64,000 bases of DNA. It comes from Candidatus Wolframiiraptor sinensis (GTDB lineage Archaea; Thermoproteota; Nitrososphaeria_A; Caldarchaeales; Wolframiiraptoraceae). The position numbers and the translations under genes are program-made. The notes beneath the pieces are model-generated. The model was not told the DNA's origin. It worked only from the letters and a program-made list of their open reading frames with translations, and made no database searches. This document shows, in pieces, positions 39,585 to 48,244 of the stretch (the stretch's first letter is position 1; every line of letters starts with the position of its first letter). Where the stretch lies: positions 62,001 to 126,000 of the forward strand of contig JALNJX010000002.1 in NCBI GenBank assembly GCA_023268255.1. Reading direction: 5' to 3'.

Positions 39585-40603
39585 GGGAGATAATCCCGGA
39601 TAACGCGGTCGAGACTATCAGCCTCGAGTCCCTGGGGGGGAAGGCGATAGCACTCGACGCATATAACGCGCTCTACCAGTTCATCACGATTATCAGGGGG
39701 CAGGATGGGAGGCCGCTAATGGATAGGCATGGGAGGATCACGAGCCATTTGAGCGGATTATTCTTCAGGACGATAAATCTTCTGAAGCTGGGGATAAAGC
39801 CCATCTTCGTATATGATGGGAAGCCTCCGGAGCTGAAGAAGGCGACTGTTGAGGAGAGGAGTGAGCGGAGGCAGGAGGCTCAAAGGCTCTACGAGCAGGC
39901 TCTCGCCGAGGGCAGGATCGAGGAGGCCCAGAAATACGCGAAGCAAGCCGCGACCCTCAACGAGTTCATAGTCGAGAGCTCGAAGAGACTCTTGAGCCTG
40001 ATGGGCATACCCGTCGTGCAGGCTCCAAGCGAGGGTGAAGCCCAGGCGGCATATATCGCGATGAGGGGAGATGCTTACGCCTCGGGCTCGCAGGACTTTG
40101 ACTCGCTCCTCTTCGGCTCTCCAAGACTCGTCAGAAACCTCTCGATCGTCGGGCGGAGAAAGCTTCCCGGCAGGAAAGAGTACGTGGAAGTCGAGCCGGA
40201 GCTTGTGCACCTAGATAAGCTGCTTCAGGGGCTTGAGATAACCAGAGAGCAGCTGATAGACGTCGCGATACTCGTCGGGACGGATTACTGCGATGGTGTT
40301 AAGGGTGTCGGGCCCAAGACCGCGCTAAAGCTCATCAAGACGCATGGCTCCGCCGAAAAGGCCTTAAGGGCTCTTGGAAAGACCCTGGAGATCGAGCCGG
40401 CCGAGATCAGGCGCATCTTCCTGAGCCCGGAAGTCACGGAGGATTACAGAATCGAGTGGAGGGAGATTGATCATGAGGGGGTTAAGAGGATGCTCTGCGA
40501 TGAGCATGATTTCTCGGAGGAGAGGATTGAGAAGGCCTTGAAGGAGCTAGAGGAGTCAATGAGGAGGACGCGGGGGGTTACGAGCCTCGACCAGTGGTTT
40601 TAG
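39569..40603 (+). CDS. fen1: Flap endonuclease 1
   Basis: 344 aa. 'FVYDGKPPELKK', 'APSEGEAQAAYIA', 'SQDFDSLLFG' and 'GTDYCDGVKGVGPKTALKLI' are the FEN1 metal and H3TH motifs. The last residues 'TSLDQWF' form a PCNA-interacting box. It removes 5' flaps during lagging-strand synthesis and repair. Its stop overlaps that of the convergent small HTH gene (TTAG, 40600-40603). Confidence 0.97.
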   Translation: MGVKIREIIPDNAVETISLESLGGKAIALDAYNALYQFITIIRGQDGRPLMDRHGRITSHLSGLFFRTINLLKLGIKPIFVYDGKPPELKKATVEERSERRQEAQRLYEQALAEGRIEEAQKYAKQAATLNEFIVESSKRLLSLMGIPVVQAPSEGEAQAAYIAMRGDAYASGSQDFDSLLFGSPRLVRNLSIVGRRKLPGRKEYVEVEPELVHLDKLLQGLEITREQLIDVAILVGTDYCDGVKGVGPKTALKLIKTHGSAEKALRALGKTLEIEPAEIRRIFLSPEVTEDYRIEWREIDHEGVKRMLCDEHDFSEERIEKALKELEESMRRTRGVTSLDQWF

Positions 40604-40872
40604 CTCTTATCAGCGCTCCTGAGCCTTACGAGAAGCTCGACGACACGTCTCTCCTCGTCGAGGCTGAAAACTCTAACCTTATCCCTTATCTCGAGCTTCA
40701 TCAACATGTTTCTCAGCTCTGGTAGGCTTACATCGAAGCCCCTCTTTCTAAGCTCATCCAGCAGGTTCAGCTCCATCGCCTTTCCACCGAGCTTCTCCAA
40801 AACCTCTATTATCCTCGAGTAGATCTCGCTTCCGGGCCTAGTGAGTTTCCTGCCGTGCTCTCTTCCGGACAT
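40600..40872 (-). CDS. Small winged-helix-like protein, downstream of CDC48
   Basis: 90 aa. 'GSEIYSRIIEVLEKLGGKAMELNLLDELRKRGFDVSLPELRNMLMKLEIRDKVRVFSLDEERRVVELL' has the helix-helix-helix-wing pattern of a winged helix. No family is recognised. It starts 7 nt after the stop of the CDC48 gene on the same strand and is probably co-transcribed with it. A role in unfoldase regulation is only a guess from position. Confidence 0.6.
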   Translation of the reverse strand: MSGREHGRKLTRPGSEIYSRIIEVLEKLGGKAMELNLLDELRKRGFDVSLPELRNMLMKLEIRDKVRVFSLDEERRVVELLVRLRSADKS

Positions 40873-40879
40873 GCTCTCA

Positions 40880-43054
40880 TCAGCCTATCATCGTCAGCTG
40901 CTCCTTCCTGTATCTGATCATCTCGCTCATCCTCTCATACTCTTTCAGGAGCTGCGGTGTTATGCTGGGCTTAATCACCTCTAGGGCCTGCTCGAAGTCC
41001 TGCCTCGTGACGTATTCTGCATCAAGGCTTCTTCTCAGCGCGTTCATCGCGGCTTCCCTGCAGAGGGCTGCCAAGTCTGCGCCGCTATACATCTCGGTCC
41101 TCATCGCCAGATCCCTGAGCGAGACATCCGGGGCGAGAGGCATCCTCTTTGTATATATCTTGAGGATCTGGTACCTCGACTTCTCTTCTGGGGGAGGCAC
41201 GTAGATCAGCTTATCGAATCTCCCGGGTCTCAGTATTGCTGGGTCTAGAAGGTCCGGCCTATTCGTCGCGCCTATGACTATCACGTCCGTCAGTTCTTCG
41301 ATCCCATCCATCTCCGCGAGTATCTGGCTCGTCACCCTGCTTGAGACGCCCGATGAATCCTCCACAAGATCCTTCCTCATCACGACGGACTCTATCTCGT
41401 CGAAGAATATTATGCATGGAGCGGCCTGCCTAGCCTTCCTAAATATCTCTCTGACGGCTTTCTCCGATTCTCCAACCCACTTGTTGAAGATCTCGGGGCC
41501 CTTGACAGAGATGAAGTTTGCCTCGGCCTCCGTCGCGACGGCCTTCGCGAGCATTGTCTTGCCGCATCCCGGCGGACCATAGAGGAGGACGCCCTTCGGC
41601 GGCTTTATGCCCATCCTCTCGAACTTCTCCGGGTATTTGAGCGGCCACTCGATCGCCTCTACGAGCTGGCGCTTAACATCCTCGAGCCCGCCGATATCCT
41701 CCCAGCGGACATTCGGGATCTCGATCTCTATCTCCCTGAGCGCAGTCGGCGTTATCTCCTTGAACGCGTCCATGAAATCCTTCATCGTCACCACGAGCTT
41801 ATCCAGTATCTCCGGCGGTATCCGCTCCTCGGAGAAGTCTATGCTTGGCAGAATCCTCCTGATGGCCTTCATCGCGGCCTCCCTGCACAGCGCCGCGAGA
41901 TCAGCTCCGGTGTAGCCTTTGGTCATCTCGGCGAGCTTATCGAGATCAACGTCCTCAGCGAGCGGCATGCCTCGAGTATGGATCTGGAGAATCTCCCTCC
42001 TCGCATTCCTGTCGGGTATCCCTATCTCGATCTCGCGGTCAAATCTTCCAGGTCTCCTGAGAGCCGGGTCGAGGGCGTTGGGCCTATTCGTGGCACCTAT
42101 GACTATGACCTGGCCCCTGCTCTCGAGGCCGTCCATCAAGGCGAGGAGCTGGGCTACAACCCTCTTTTCAACCTCTCCCGTGACCTCGCTCCTCTTGGGC
42201 GCAATCGCGTCAATCTCGTCTATGAATATTATGGATGGCGCGCTCTCCTCAGCCTTCCTGAATATCTCCCTCAACCTCGCCTCGCTCTCACCATAATACT
42301 TGTTCATAATCTCCGGGCCGTTCACGAGGATGAAGTTCGCCTCGGCCTCCGTCGCTACCGCCTTTGCGAGGAGGGTTTTTCCGCACCCAGGCGGACCATA
42401 GAGGAGGACGCCCTTCGGCGGCTCTATCCCGAGCTTCTGGAAGAGCTCCGGGTAGCGGAGTGGGAGCTCTATCATCTCCCTTATCCTCTGTATCTGCTCA
42501 TGCAGCCCGCCTATGTCCTCGTAGGTCACAGTCGTCTTCAAAACCTTCTCCTGCATCGCCTTCGAGTGTATTATGAGCCTGGTTCTCGGCGTTATCTTGA
42601 CGATTCCCTGGGGCTTGGTCTGGAGAACTGCGAAAGTGAATAGGTTCCCGAAGAACATCACGGGAATTACGTTCTTCTGAACGATCGGGTACTCTATCAG
42701 CCTGCTCTTAACGAGCCTCGTAAAGTTCTCATCCGGCTTTATCGAGGAATTTACGGGGGCGAGGACGACGAGCTGTGCCTCGGCAACCTTTGCCTCGCGT
42801 ATCGTCACCCACTCATTCAATGATACCCCAGCGTTATTCCTGATATAGCCGTCTATTCTAATCGCGTCCTTCTCATCTTCCATGTAGCCGAGCCATAGGG
42901 TGGCGGCTGTAACCTTTCTACCGACGATCTCGACGATGTCTCCTGTCTGAAATCCCGCCGCTGCTCCAACTTCCCGGTCGATCCTCGCTATCCCATATCC
43001 TACATCCCTTTGACGCGCCTCGACAACTCTTAAGCGCAGCTCGCGTGGACTCAT
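40880..43054 (-). CDS. CDC48/VCP-type AAA ATPase (paralogue 1, divergent D2)
   Basis: 724 aa: N domain (about 1-185) and two AAA modules. D1 has '[21 protein letters not shown]' split over the Walker A region, Walker B '[14 protein letters not shown]' and '[20 protein letters not shown]'. D2 has Walker A '[14 protein letters not shown]', but the region after Walker B reads '[20 protein letters not shown]' and '[12 protein letters not shown]' instead of the usual [11 protein letters not shown] and [10 protein letters not shown]. It unfolds proteins for the proteasome or remodels complexes. The second paralogue at 58-60 kb has a normal D2. Confidence 0.95.
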   Translation of the reverse strand: MSPRELRLRVVEARQRDVGYGIARIDREVGAAAGFQTGDIVEIVGRKVTAATLWLGYMEDEKDAIRIDGYIRNNAGVSLNEWVTIREAKVAEAQLVVLAPVNSSIKPDENFTRLVKSRLIEYPIVQKNVIPVMFFGNLFTFAVLQTKPQGIVKITPRTRLIIHSKAMQEKVLKTTVTYEDIGGLHEQIQRIREMIELPLRYPELFQKLGIEPPKGVLLYGPPGCGKTLLAKAVATEAEANFILVNGPEIMNKYYGESEARLREIFRKAEESAPSIIFIDEIDAIAPKRSEVTGEVEKRVVAQLLALMDGLESRGQVIVIGATNRPNALDPALRRPGRFDREIEIGIPDRNARREILQIHTRGMPLAEDVDLDKLAEMTKGYTGADLAALCREAAMKAIRRILPSIDFSEERIPPEILDKLVVTMKDFMDAFKEITPTALREIEIEIPNVRWEDIGGLEDVKRQLVEAIEWPLKYPEKFERMGIKPPKGVLLYGPPGCGKTMLAKAVATEAEANFISVKGPEIFNKWVGESEKAVREIFRKARQAAPCIIFFDEIESVVMRKDLVEDSSGVSSRVTSQILAEMDGIEELTDVIVIGATNRPDLLDPAILRPGRFDKLIYVPPPEEKSRYQILKIYTKRMPLAPDVSLRDLAMRTEMYSGADLAALCREAAMNALRRSLDAEYVTRQDFEQALEVIKPSITPQLLKEYERMSEMIRYRKEQLTMIG

Positions 43055-43117
43055 CTATTCCGCATTATCCATAGATGCTCAGCCACTATTTAAGTCACAA
43101 ACGCCATGATCAAGCAG

Positions 43118-43384
43118 CTATATTCTCGTTGAGGCCACGATATTTACTTCCTGGATGCCTTCCACCTGGCTTAGAGCTTTCTCGAGAATCTCGGATGAGC
43201 CCTCTCTATCGGGTAGCACGAACATCGCTCTTAGCAGCTTGAGGCCGAAGGCCACGGGCTTGACCTCTACATGCTTCAGCTCGAATTCTTGGGGGAGGCC
43301 GCTTCTTATCCTCTCAACCAGCTGATCCAAGTCCATGTCCGGGTCCTCCGGCATTATCTCAACTATAATGGCCACCTTAGCCAT
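43118..43384 (-). CDS. ef1b: Elongation factor 1-beta
   Basis: 88 aa, the size of archaeal aEF1B. 'VAIIVEIMPEDPDMDLDQLVERI' and 'VKPVAFGLKLLRAMFVLPD' are family motifs, and the fold is a small alpha-beta sandwich. It exchanges GDP for GTP on EF-1 alpha. The zinc-ribbon gene ends 12 nt upstream on the same strand, and the two form a known archaeal gene pair. Confidence 0.95.
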   Translation of the reverse strand: MAKVAIIVEIMPEDPDMDLDQLVERIRSGLPQEFELKHVEVKPVAFGLKLLRAMFVLPDREGSSEILEKALSQVEGIQEVNIVASTRI

Positions 43385-43396
43385 GCGTGGATCACC

Positions 43397-43582
43397 TCAT
43401 GGGCCTGTGAAGCCGCAGGAGGGGCACGTATAGGGCTTCGCGAGCTCCCTGCATAGCCTGCACCTCCAGATGATCACCTTACCGCAATTGGGGCAGGGAA
43501 ATTTAACAGCATACTCATGGGGCTCGATGGGCTTCCTGCACGACGTGCAGAGCGGCAGAACAATTTCTTCACCTCTGCTCAT
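43397..43582 (-). CDS. Zinc-ribbon RNA-binding protein (COG2888 type)
   Basis: 61 aa with four CxxC motifs: 'PLCTSCRK', 'FPCPNCGK', 'WRCRLCRE' and 'YTCPSCGF'. These give two zinc ribbons, the pattern of the small archaeal COG2888 protein commonly paired with aEF1B. The function is taken to be RNA binding. It lies just upstream of ef1b. Confidence 0.88.
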   Translation of the reverse strand: MSRGEEIVLPLCTSCRKPIEPHEYAVKFPCPNCGKVIIWRCRLCRELAKPYTCPSCGFTGP

Positions 43583-43696
43583 TATGAGGTTGCCCCTCCG
43601 CCCTCAATATAAGGGCTCTTCTCGGAGGCATGATCTCTTAGCTGATCTTCCCGTAAAGGTTAATTTTACGGCCGTGCATATGGCTGAGGGCTTGCT

Positions 43697-44305
43697 GTGA
43701 GCTTTCCCGAGATCCTGAAGCTACCCGAGAAGCTCGAGGTTAAGGATGTCGTGGTCAAGCCCGCGGAGTCCGCGCTCTTGATAATTGATGTTCAGAACGA
43801 CTTCGCGAGCCCATCTGGAAGGCTTTATGCTCGAGGCGCCGAGAAGATCATCCAGCCTATCAAGAGCATTCTATTATCCGCGAGAAGAGCCGGCGCGACC
43901 GTGATCTATACTCAAGACTGGCATATTAGGGATGATCCGGAGTTCAAGATCTGGGGAGAGCACGCTGTTGAGGGAACGTGGGGCGCCGAGATAGTTGATG
44001 AGCTCAAGCCCGCTGAGGGCGAGATAACGATCAGGAAGCCAAGCTACGATGCCTTCTACTCGACTCCTCTCGACCACATTCTCAGATCTAAGAATATCGG
44101 GACTCTCATTCTGACGGGGCTGCTGGGAAACGTGTGCGTTTTATGTACGGCTATCGGCGCCGCGATGAGGAGCTATAAGCTCATAGTCCCCGTTGATGCG
44201 GTGTTCACGATCCACGAGTTCGATCATATCTCATCTTTAAGATTTATGAGCGCGATTCTTAAGGCTGAGCTGACATCATCTGATAGGCTCAAGTTCGGGG
44301 TGTAG
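43697..44305 (+). CDS. Isochorismatase-family nicotinamidase
   Basis: 202 aa from a GTG start. The catalytic Asp is in 'ALLIIDVQNDF', the Lys in 'TIRKPSYDAFYST' and the Cys in 'LTGLLGNVCVLCTAIGA'. 'YTQDWHIRDDPEF' supplies a metal-binding Asp/His. It probably turns nicotinamide into nicotinate. The nicotinate phosphoribosyltransferase gene starts 3 nt later, making a two-gene NAD-salvage operon. Confidence 0.9.
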   Translation: MSFPEILKLPEKLEVKDVVVKPAESALLIIDVQNDFASPSGRLYARGAEKIIQPIKSILLSARRAGATVIYTQDWHIRDDPEFKIWGEHAVEGTWGAEIVDELKPAEGEITIRKPSYDAFYSTPLDHILRSKNIGTLILTGLLGNVCVLCTAIGAAMRSYKLIVPVDAVFTIHEFDHISSLRFMSAILKAELTSSDRLKFGV

Positions 44306-44308
44306 CGC

Positions 44309-45517
44309 ATGGATAGGAAGCTCTATGTGGCCTCCGAGGAGGAGATTCTGGCGGGCAAGGTCACCGATGTCTATTTCGCGAGAACGAAGGAGGTTTTGGA
44401 GAAATCGGGTAAAGCGTATGTCAGAGCTTATGCGGAGATCCACGCATACAGCTTTCCGAGGGGCTATGATTGGGCGATAGCTGCGGGCATAAGCGAGGCC
44501 GCGACACTTCTCGAGGGAAGAAATGTTGATGTTTACGCTGTCGAGGAGGGCGAGTTTTTCAGGGTCTATGAGCCCATAATGGCGATAGATGGCAGATATG
44601 TCGAGTATGGAGTATATGAGTCGAGCCTGCTGGGCATACTCAGGCATGCTACGAGTATAGCGACCAAGTCAGCAAGGCTGAAGATCGCCGCTAACGGCAA
44701 GACCCTGCTCTTCTTCGGAATAAGATCCATTCACCCGGCAATAGCTCCCATGGCGGATGTCTACGCGCTGATAGGCGGATGCGACGCCGTCTCGAACATC
44801 TTGGGAGCGGAGCTCGCGGGCGTTAAGCCAGTCGGCACGATGCCTCATGCCCTCATACTGGTATTCGGTAACCAGCCCGATGCTTGGAGGGCCTTCGACA
44901 AAGTGATGCCGCCAGATGTGCCCAGAATAGCGTTGTGCGATACGCTCTCAGATGAGCGCTTCGAGGCTCTAATGGCCGCTGAGGCTCTCGGCGAAAAGCT
45001 CTACGGTGTCAGATTCGATACCCCGGGCTCTAGGAGGGGCAGCATGAGAAGGATCGTCGAGGAGGCGAGGTGGGCTCTCGACATAGCGGGCTACAAGCAC
45101 GTGAAGATCTTCGTGAGCGGTGGGCTGGATGAGGAGCAGGTTCGGGAGCTCGCCGACATCGCAGACGGCTTCGGGGTCGGAACCTCGATAGCATTCCCAC
45201 CATCAATAGACCTAGCCCTGGACCTGGTCGAGGTAGATGGGAAGCCTTTCTCTAAGAAGGGGAAGCTTCCGGGCAGAAAGCAAGTTTACAGGTGCGGGAA
45301 GCTCCATGATACTATAACGCCATTCAACGCTGTGCTCGAGAGATGCCCCGTATGCGGCGAGAAGGTCGAGCCCCTACTCAAGCCTCTGATAAAGAATGGT
45401 AAGATCATTAGGGAGAAGGCGAAGCCCGTCGAGATCCGCGAGAAGGTCTTGAAGAGGCTTGAGCAGCTCTCGGAGGCCAAGGAGTTCAGCAGGGAGCCGC
45501 TGCTCCGCGTTCCATGA
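44309..45517 (+). CDS. pncB: Nicotinate phosphoribosyltransferase
   Basis: 402 aa. 'HAYSFPRGYDWAIAAGISEAATLLEG', 'GIRSIHPAIAPMADVYALIGGCD', 'GTMPHALILVFGN' and 'KIFVSGGLDEEQV' match the archaeal NAPRTase group. A C-terminal zinc-type site is formed by 'YRCGKLHD' and 'ERCPVCGE'. It converts nicotinate and PRPP to nicotinate mononucleotide. It is translationally close to the nicotinamidase. Confidence 0.94.
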   Translation: MDRKLYVASEEEILAGKVTDVYFARTKEVLEKSGKAYVRAYAEIHAYSFPRGYDWAIAAGISEAATLLEGRNVDVYAVEEGEFFRVYEPIMAIDGRYVEYGVYESSLLGILRHATSIATKSARLKIAANGKTLLFFGIRSIHPAIAPMADVYALIGGCDAVSNILGAELAGVKPVGTMPHALILVFGNQPDAWRAFDKVMPPDVPRIALCDTLSDERFEALMAAEALGEKLYGVRFDTPGSRRGSMRRIVEEARWALDIAGYKHVKIFVSGGLDEEQVRELADIADGFGVGTSIAFPPSIDLALDLVEVDGKPFSKKGKLPGRKQVYRCGKLHDTITPFNAVLERCPVCGEKVEPLLKPLIKNGKIIREKAKPVEIREKVLKRLEQLSEAKEFSREPLLRVP

Positions 45518-45525
45518 TGGTTTGG

Positions 45526-45535
45526 TTTATTTAAT
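45526..45535 (+). promoter_or_regulatory. TATA box for cmk
   Basis: TTTATTTAAT lies 23-32 nt upstream of ATG 45558 and so fixes the start there, rather than at an earlier in-frame ATG inside pncB. Confidence 0.5.
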
Positions 45536-45557
45536 GCCGACTGGAGGACATTTTCCG

Positions 45558-46130
45558 ATGCGGAAGATCGTGGTCTGCATTAGCGGGTTCGCGGGATCCG
45601 GGAAGAGCACTCTCGGGAGAAAGCTCGCAGAGGCGCTGGGGCTCAGCTACATATCCGGCGGAGATGGATTGAAGCTCTTAGCGATAAAGAGGGGATATAG
45701 GCCGGGTGGAGTGGAGTGGTGGGAGACAGGTGATGGACTGAGGTTTCTGGAGGAGAGGATGAGGAACCCGGACTTCGACAGGGAGGTCGATCAGCAGCTC
45801 ATAGAGCTCGCTGAGAAGGGCAATGTTGTCATCGATAGCTGGGTTTTACCATGGCTATACAAGGGCGGCTTCAACATATGGCTCAAGGCGAATCTCGAGG
45901 TCAGGGCTAGAAGGGTATCAAGGCGCAGCGGGGTATCGTTTGAAGAGGCGTTAAGGATTCTCGAGAAGAGAGATAGAGAGAGCTCCGAGCTTTATCAGAG
46001 GATTTATGGCATAGCGCTTGGAAGAGATTTCGAGCCATTCCACTTGATCCTCGACACGAGCAACTTGGATGAGGAGTCCGTTTTCAGGATAGCGCTCACA
46101 GCGGTTAAGGAGTTTTTCAGGCTCGAGTAA
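45558..46130 (+). CDS. cmk: Cytidylate kinase (archaeal type 2)
   Basis: About 190 aa. The P-loop is 'ISGFAGSGKSTLGRKLAEALGLSYISGG', and the CMP-site and lid regions follow ('VVIDSWVLPWLY', 'RRVSRRSGVSFEEALRILEKRDRES'). It phosphorylates CMP/dCMP. ATG 45558 is chosen because it begins directly before the P-loop strand and follows a TATA box. It converges on rpl34e with a 14-nt overlap; cmk-L34e neighbourhood is common in Thermoproteota. Confidence 0.93.
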   Translation: MRKIVVCISGFAGSGKSTLGRKLAEALGLSYISGGDGLKLLAIKRGYRPGGVEWWETGDGLRFLEERMRNPDFDREVDQQLIELAEKGNVVIDSWVLPWLYKGGFNIWLKANLEVRARRVSRRSGVSFEEALRILEKRDRESSELYQRIYGIALGRDFEPFHLILDTSNLDEESVFRIALTAVKEFFRLE

Positions 46131-46398
46131 TAGCCTCCCACTCCCTCGCGACCTGCGCTCTGATCAGCTCCTCCAAGCAGTTCTGGCATAGGACTCCGCC
46201 GTAATATCTCTCGACGGTTCTCTCGCTATGAGCAAGCTTAAAGTCCTTCTCCCTCGGTATGCCGTGGATTATGCCGCCGCATCTAGCGCAGTGATGATGA
46301 CTCCTCTTCTCCTCGACGTAATGGATCACAACCCTGCCGCCCGGAGTCCTCACATACTTCCTCTTCCTGCTCCTGGTCCTGAGGTATCTTCGGGGCAA
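46117..46398 (-). CDS. rpl34e: Large ribosomal subunit protein eL34
   Basis: 93 aa. 'RYLRTRSRKRKYVRTPGGRVVIHYVEEKR' is the basic N-terminus, and the zinc site is 'CARCGGIIHG' with 'LCQNCLEEL'. It binds 23S rRNA. The protein is full length for the archaeal/eukaryotic family. Confidence 0.95.
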   Translation of the reverse strand: MPRRYLRTRSRKRKYVRTPGGRVVIHYVEEKRSHHHCARCGGIIHGIPREKDFKLAHSERTVERYYGGVLCQNCLEELIRAQVAREWEAITRA

Positions 46399-46455
46399 GC
46401 CGCCTCCCTCCGACTTGAAGGGCGCTTTTCAGGATAAGCGAGCACTAAATAAACT

Positions 46456-47025
46456 TCATCCCTCCGATGAGGCGCTGGACTCCGCGAGCTCGAGTATCTC
46501 AAGAGCCCTCTCTTTCATATTCTTATCCACTTTCACGTAAACGCTTCCAGCTCCCGGCTGGCCGTAGATTATGGCTGAGCCCTCGGGCGCGGAGATTATG
46601 GCCGCTAGGGTGAGGAGGTCTTCCTCGCCCCTCACGAGAAGAACGACGTCTCTGATGCCGGGCCTCGCTAGAAGCTCGTGAAGCCTTGAAGCAGCTTCCG
46701 GGCTTATGGTCCCGGGCTCATTCACGCACTCGATTATCCTCAACCCGGTTGCATCGAACACTGCGGACGGCCTTCTCTCGATCCTCCCGTCAACGACGTA
46801 TACGTTCACGCGCGCCGCGTGCTCCCTCAGCTTCGCTGAGGTATAATCTCCAACCGCGATGACGAGCGGCGGATTATCCGCCTCGATCAGCCGCTTAACC
46901 TCCTCTATCACCTGATCCGGGTCTCCGGATATGAGCTTGCCCGCCGGCTCCTTGAGAAGCTTCTTGACGCTCTCTGGGAAGATCAGCTTATGCTTTGGAG
47001 GCCACTTAGGCGACTCGGATCGCAT
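46456..47025 (-). CDS. GTP-dependent dephospho-CoA kinase (DUF359)
   Basis: 189 aa. 'LISGDPDQVIEEVKRLI', 'VIAVGDYTSAKL', 'NVYVVDGRIERRP' and 'LLVRGEEDLLTLAAIISAPEGSAIIYGQPGAG' are the family motifs. The enzyme phosphorylates dephospho-CoA with GTP, the last step of CoA synthesis in archaea. Its start overlaps the end of spt4 by 20 nt, the usual archaeal order rpoE1-spt4-DUF359. Confidence 0.93.
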   Translation of the reverse strand: MRSESPKWPPKHKLIFPESVKKLLKEPAGKLISGDPDQVIEEVKRLIEADNPPLVIAVGDYTSAKLREHAARVNVYVVDGRIERRPSAVFDATGLRIIECVNEPGTISPEAASRLHELLARPGIRDVVLLVRGEEDLLTLAAIISAPEGSAIIYGQPGAGSVYVKVDKNMKERALEILELAESSASSEG

Positions 47026-47200
47026 AGGCCCCCTTCTTCCTTATCCCGAGCTCACGCGCTATCTCGGACCTCTCCTCATCCAGGATTATTATCATCCCGG
47101 AGAATGCTTGCGTGAGATTCGTTGAGCCGCAGTTCTCGCATCTATCCTTCGAGGCCGTTATGTGCTTGCAGTCCCTGCATGCTCTAAGCGCCGCGGGCAA
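47006..47200 (-). CDS. spt4: Transcription elongation factor Spt4
   Basis: 64 aa with a zinc ribbon 'RACRDCKH' and 'DRCENCGSTNLT', followed by 'FSGMIIILDEERSEIARELGI'. It is the partner of Spt5. The TTG start comes immediately after the rpoE1 stop (TAG-TTG), so the two are coupled. Confidence 0.94.
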   Translation of the reverse strand: MPAALRACRDCKHITASKDRCENCGSTNLTQAFSGMIIILDEERSEIARELGIRKKGAYAIRVA

Positions 47201-47788
47201 CTACTCCTCACCCGCCACGGCTTTCGCCTTCTTCGGCTCAGGCGCGAGCTTCTCCAAGCTCTTCTTAATCCAATCCAGCTTCCCGAGATACGGCTGCCTC
47301 GTCGTTACCCCGATCTTGCCCGTAGTTCCATGCGTTAATGATACGGCGACGACTCTGAATCTTACATCATCTCCTACTTCGAGCTTATTACCGCTCTTCT
47401 TGCCCATGAGAACTGAATGCCTCTCATCGTATGTTATGTAGTCATCCATTATCTGTGAGATGTGTAGGAGCGCGTCAAGCGGGCCGACCCTGATGAATGC
47501 GCCGAACTCGGTGATCTCGACAACTTCTCCTTCGCCGACCTCCTGTATCCTCGGATGGAAGCAGAGAAGCTTCGCCCTAGCCCTGTGATATGTCGCGCCA
47601 TCTCTGGGAAGAAGCACTCCGATCGGGTCGGCGTCAACATCCACGACCATGACGACGTATCCGAGATCTTCTAGGATCTTTCCCTCATAAGCCTCCTTAA
47701 CCCTCTCCAATACCACCTTCTTAAGCGGTTTGCCGAAATCCCTCGGAGGAACCGCAACAACATCCTCTATCTCCACGAGGTAGAACAT
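47201..47788 (-). CDS. rpoE1: RNA polymerase subunit Rpo7 (RpoE1)
   Basis: 195 aa. The N-terminal RNP-like domain ('MFYLVEIEDVVAVPPRDFGKPL') is followed by an S1 domain ('GEGEVVEITEFGAFIRVGPLDALLHISQIMDDYI'). It forms the stalk of archaeal RNA polymerase with Rpo4. It lies in the common archaeal order aIF2-gamma, PIN, rpoE1, spt4, CoA kinase. The last 15 residues are an Ala/Lys-rich extension. Confidence 0.96.
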   Translation of the reverse strand: MFYLVEIEDVVAVPPRDFGKPLKKVVLERVKEAYEGKILEDLGYVVMVVDVDADPIGVLLPRDGATYHRARAKLLCFHPRIQEVGEGEVVEITEFGAFIRVGPLDALLHISQIMDDYITYDERHSVLMGKKSGNKLEVGDDVRFRVVAVSLTHGTTGKIGVTTRQPYLGKLDWIKKSLEKLAPEPKKAKAVAGEE

Positions 47789-47855
47789 TTTCCTAACCCT
47801 TCAAAAACTAGCGAAATTTAGATATTTGCTCCGGATTTAAGGATTGCTCTTCAGC

Positions 47856-48242
47856 CTAGAGCCTAACCCCCTCGAAAACTATCCTCATATCCGATCCGAT
47901 GCTTATTACCGGTATTCCCAGGGATCTAGCCCTTCTTATCAGGCTTAGATCCGCCGTGGCTATGGCGGCCTTGAGCCGCGCGGCTTCCTGGAGGAGTCTC
48001 ATATCCGCCGGCACGCCTCCCCCTCCCCGGATGAGGCTCATCCCGCCGGCTATTTTGAGCGCGAGCGCCGCGAGCCGCCCCCTCCTACCACCCCTCCCAG
48101 CGATGCTCTTCAGCTCATTGAGCACCTCCTCGGTCACATAAGGCTCTATGGGCTCTCCGATCGCCTCCTCTGCCATCTGCATGAAGTCTCTCCCTACTTC
48201 CGCGCATAGCATCAGAAAGCTTGCATCAACCAAGACCTTCAT
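47856..48242 (-). CDS. PIN-domain protein (Fcf1/Utp24-like)
   Basis: 128 aa from ATG 48242, 2 nt after the aIF2-gamma stop. 'KVLVDASFLML' has the first acidic residue, 'YVTEEVLNELKSIA' the second, and 'AAIATADLSLIRRARSLGIPVI' the third, as in PIN nucleases. Archaeal members next to aIF2-gamma are related to Fcf1, which cleaves pre-rRNA. The longer frame to 48278 would overlap aIF2-gamma and is less likely. Confidence 0.88.
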   Translation of the reverse strand: MKVLVDASFLMLCAEVGRDFMQMAEEAIGEPIEPYVTEEVLNELKSIAGRGGRRGRLAALALKIAGGMSLIRGGGGVPADMRLLQEAARLKAAIATADLSLIRRARSLGIPVISIGSDMRIVFEGVRL

Positions 48243-48244
48243 CG

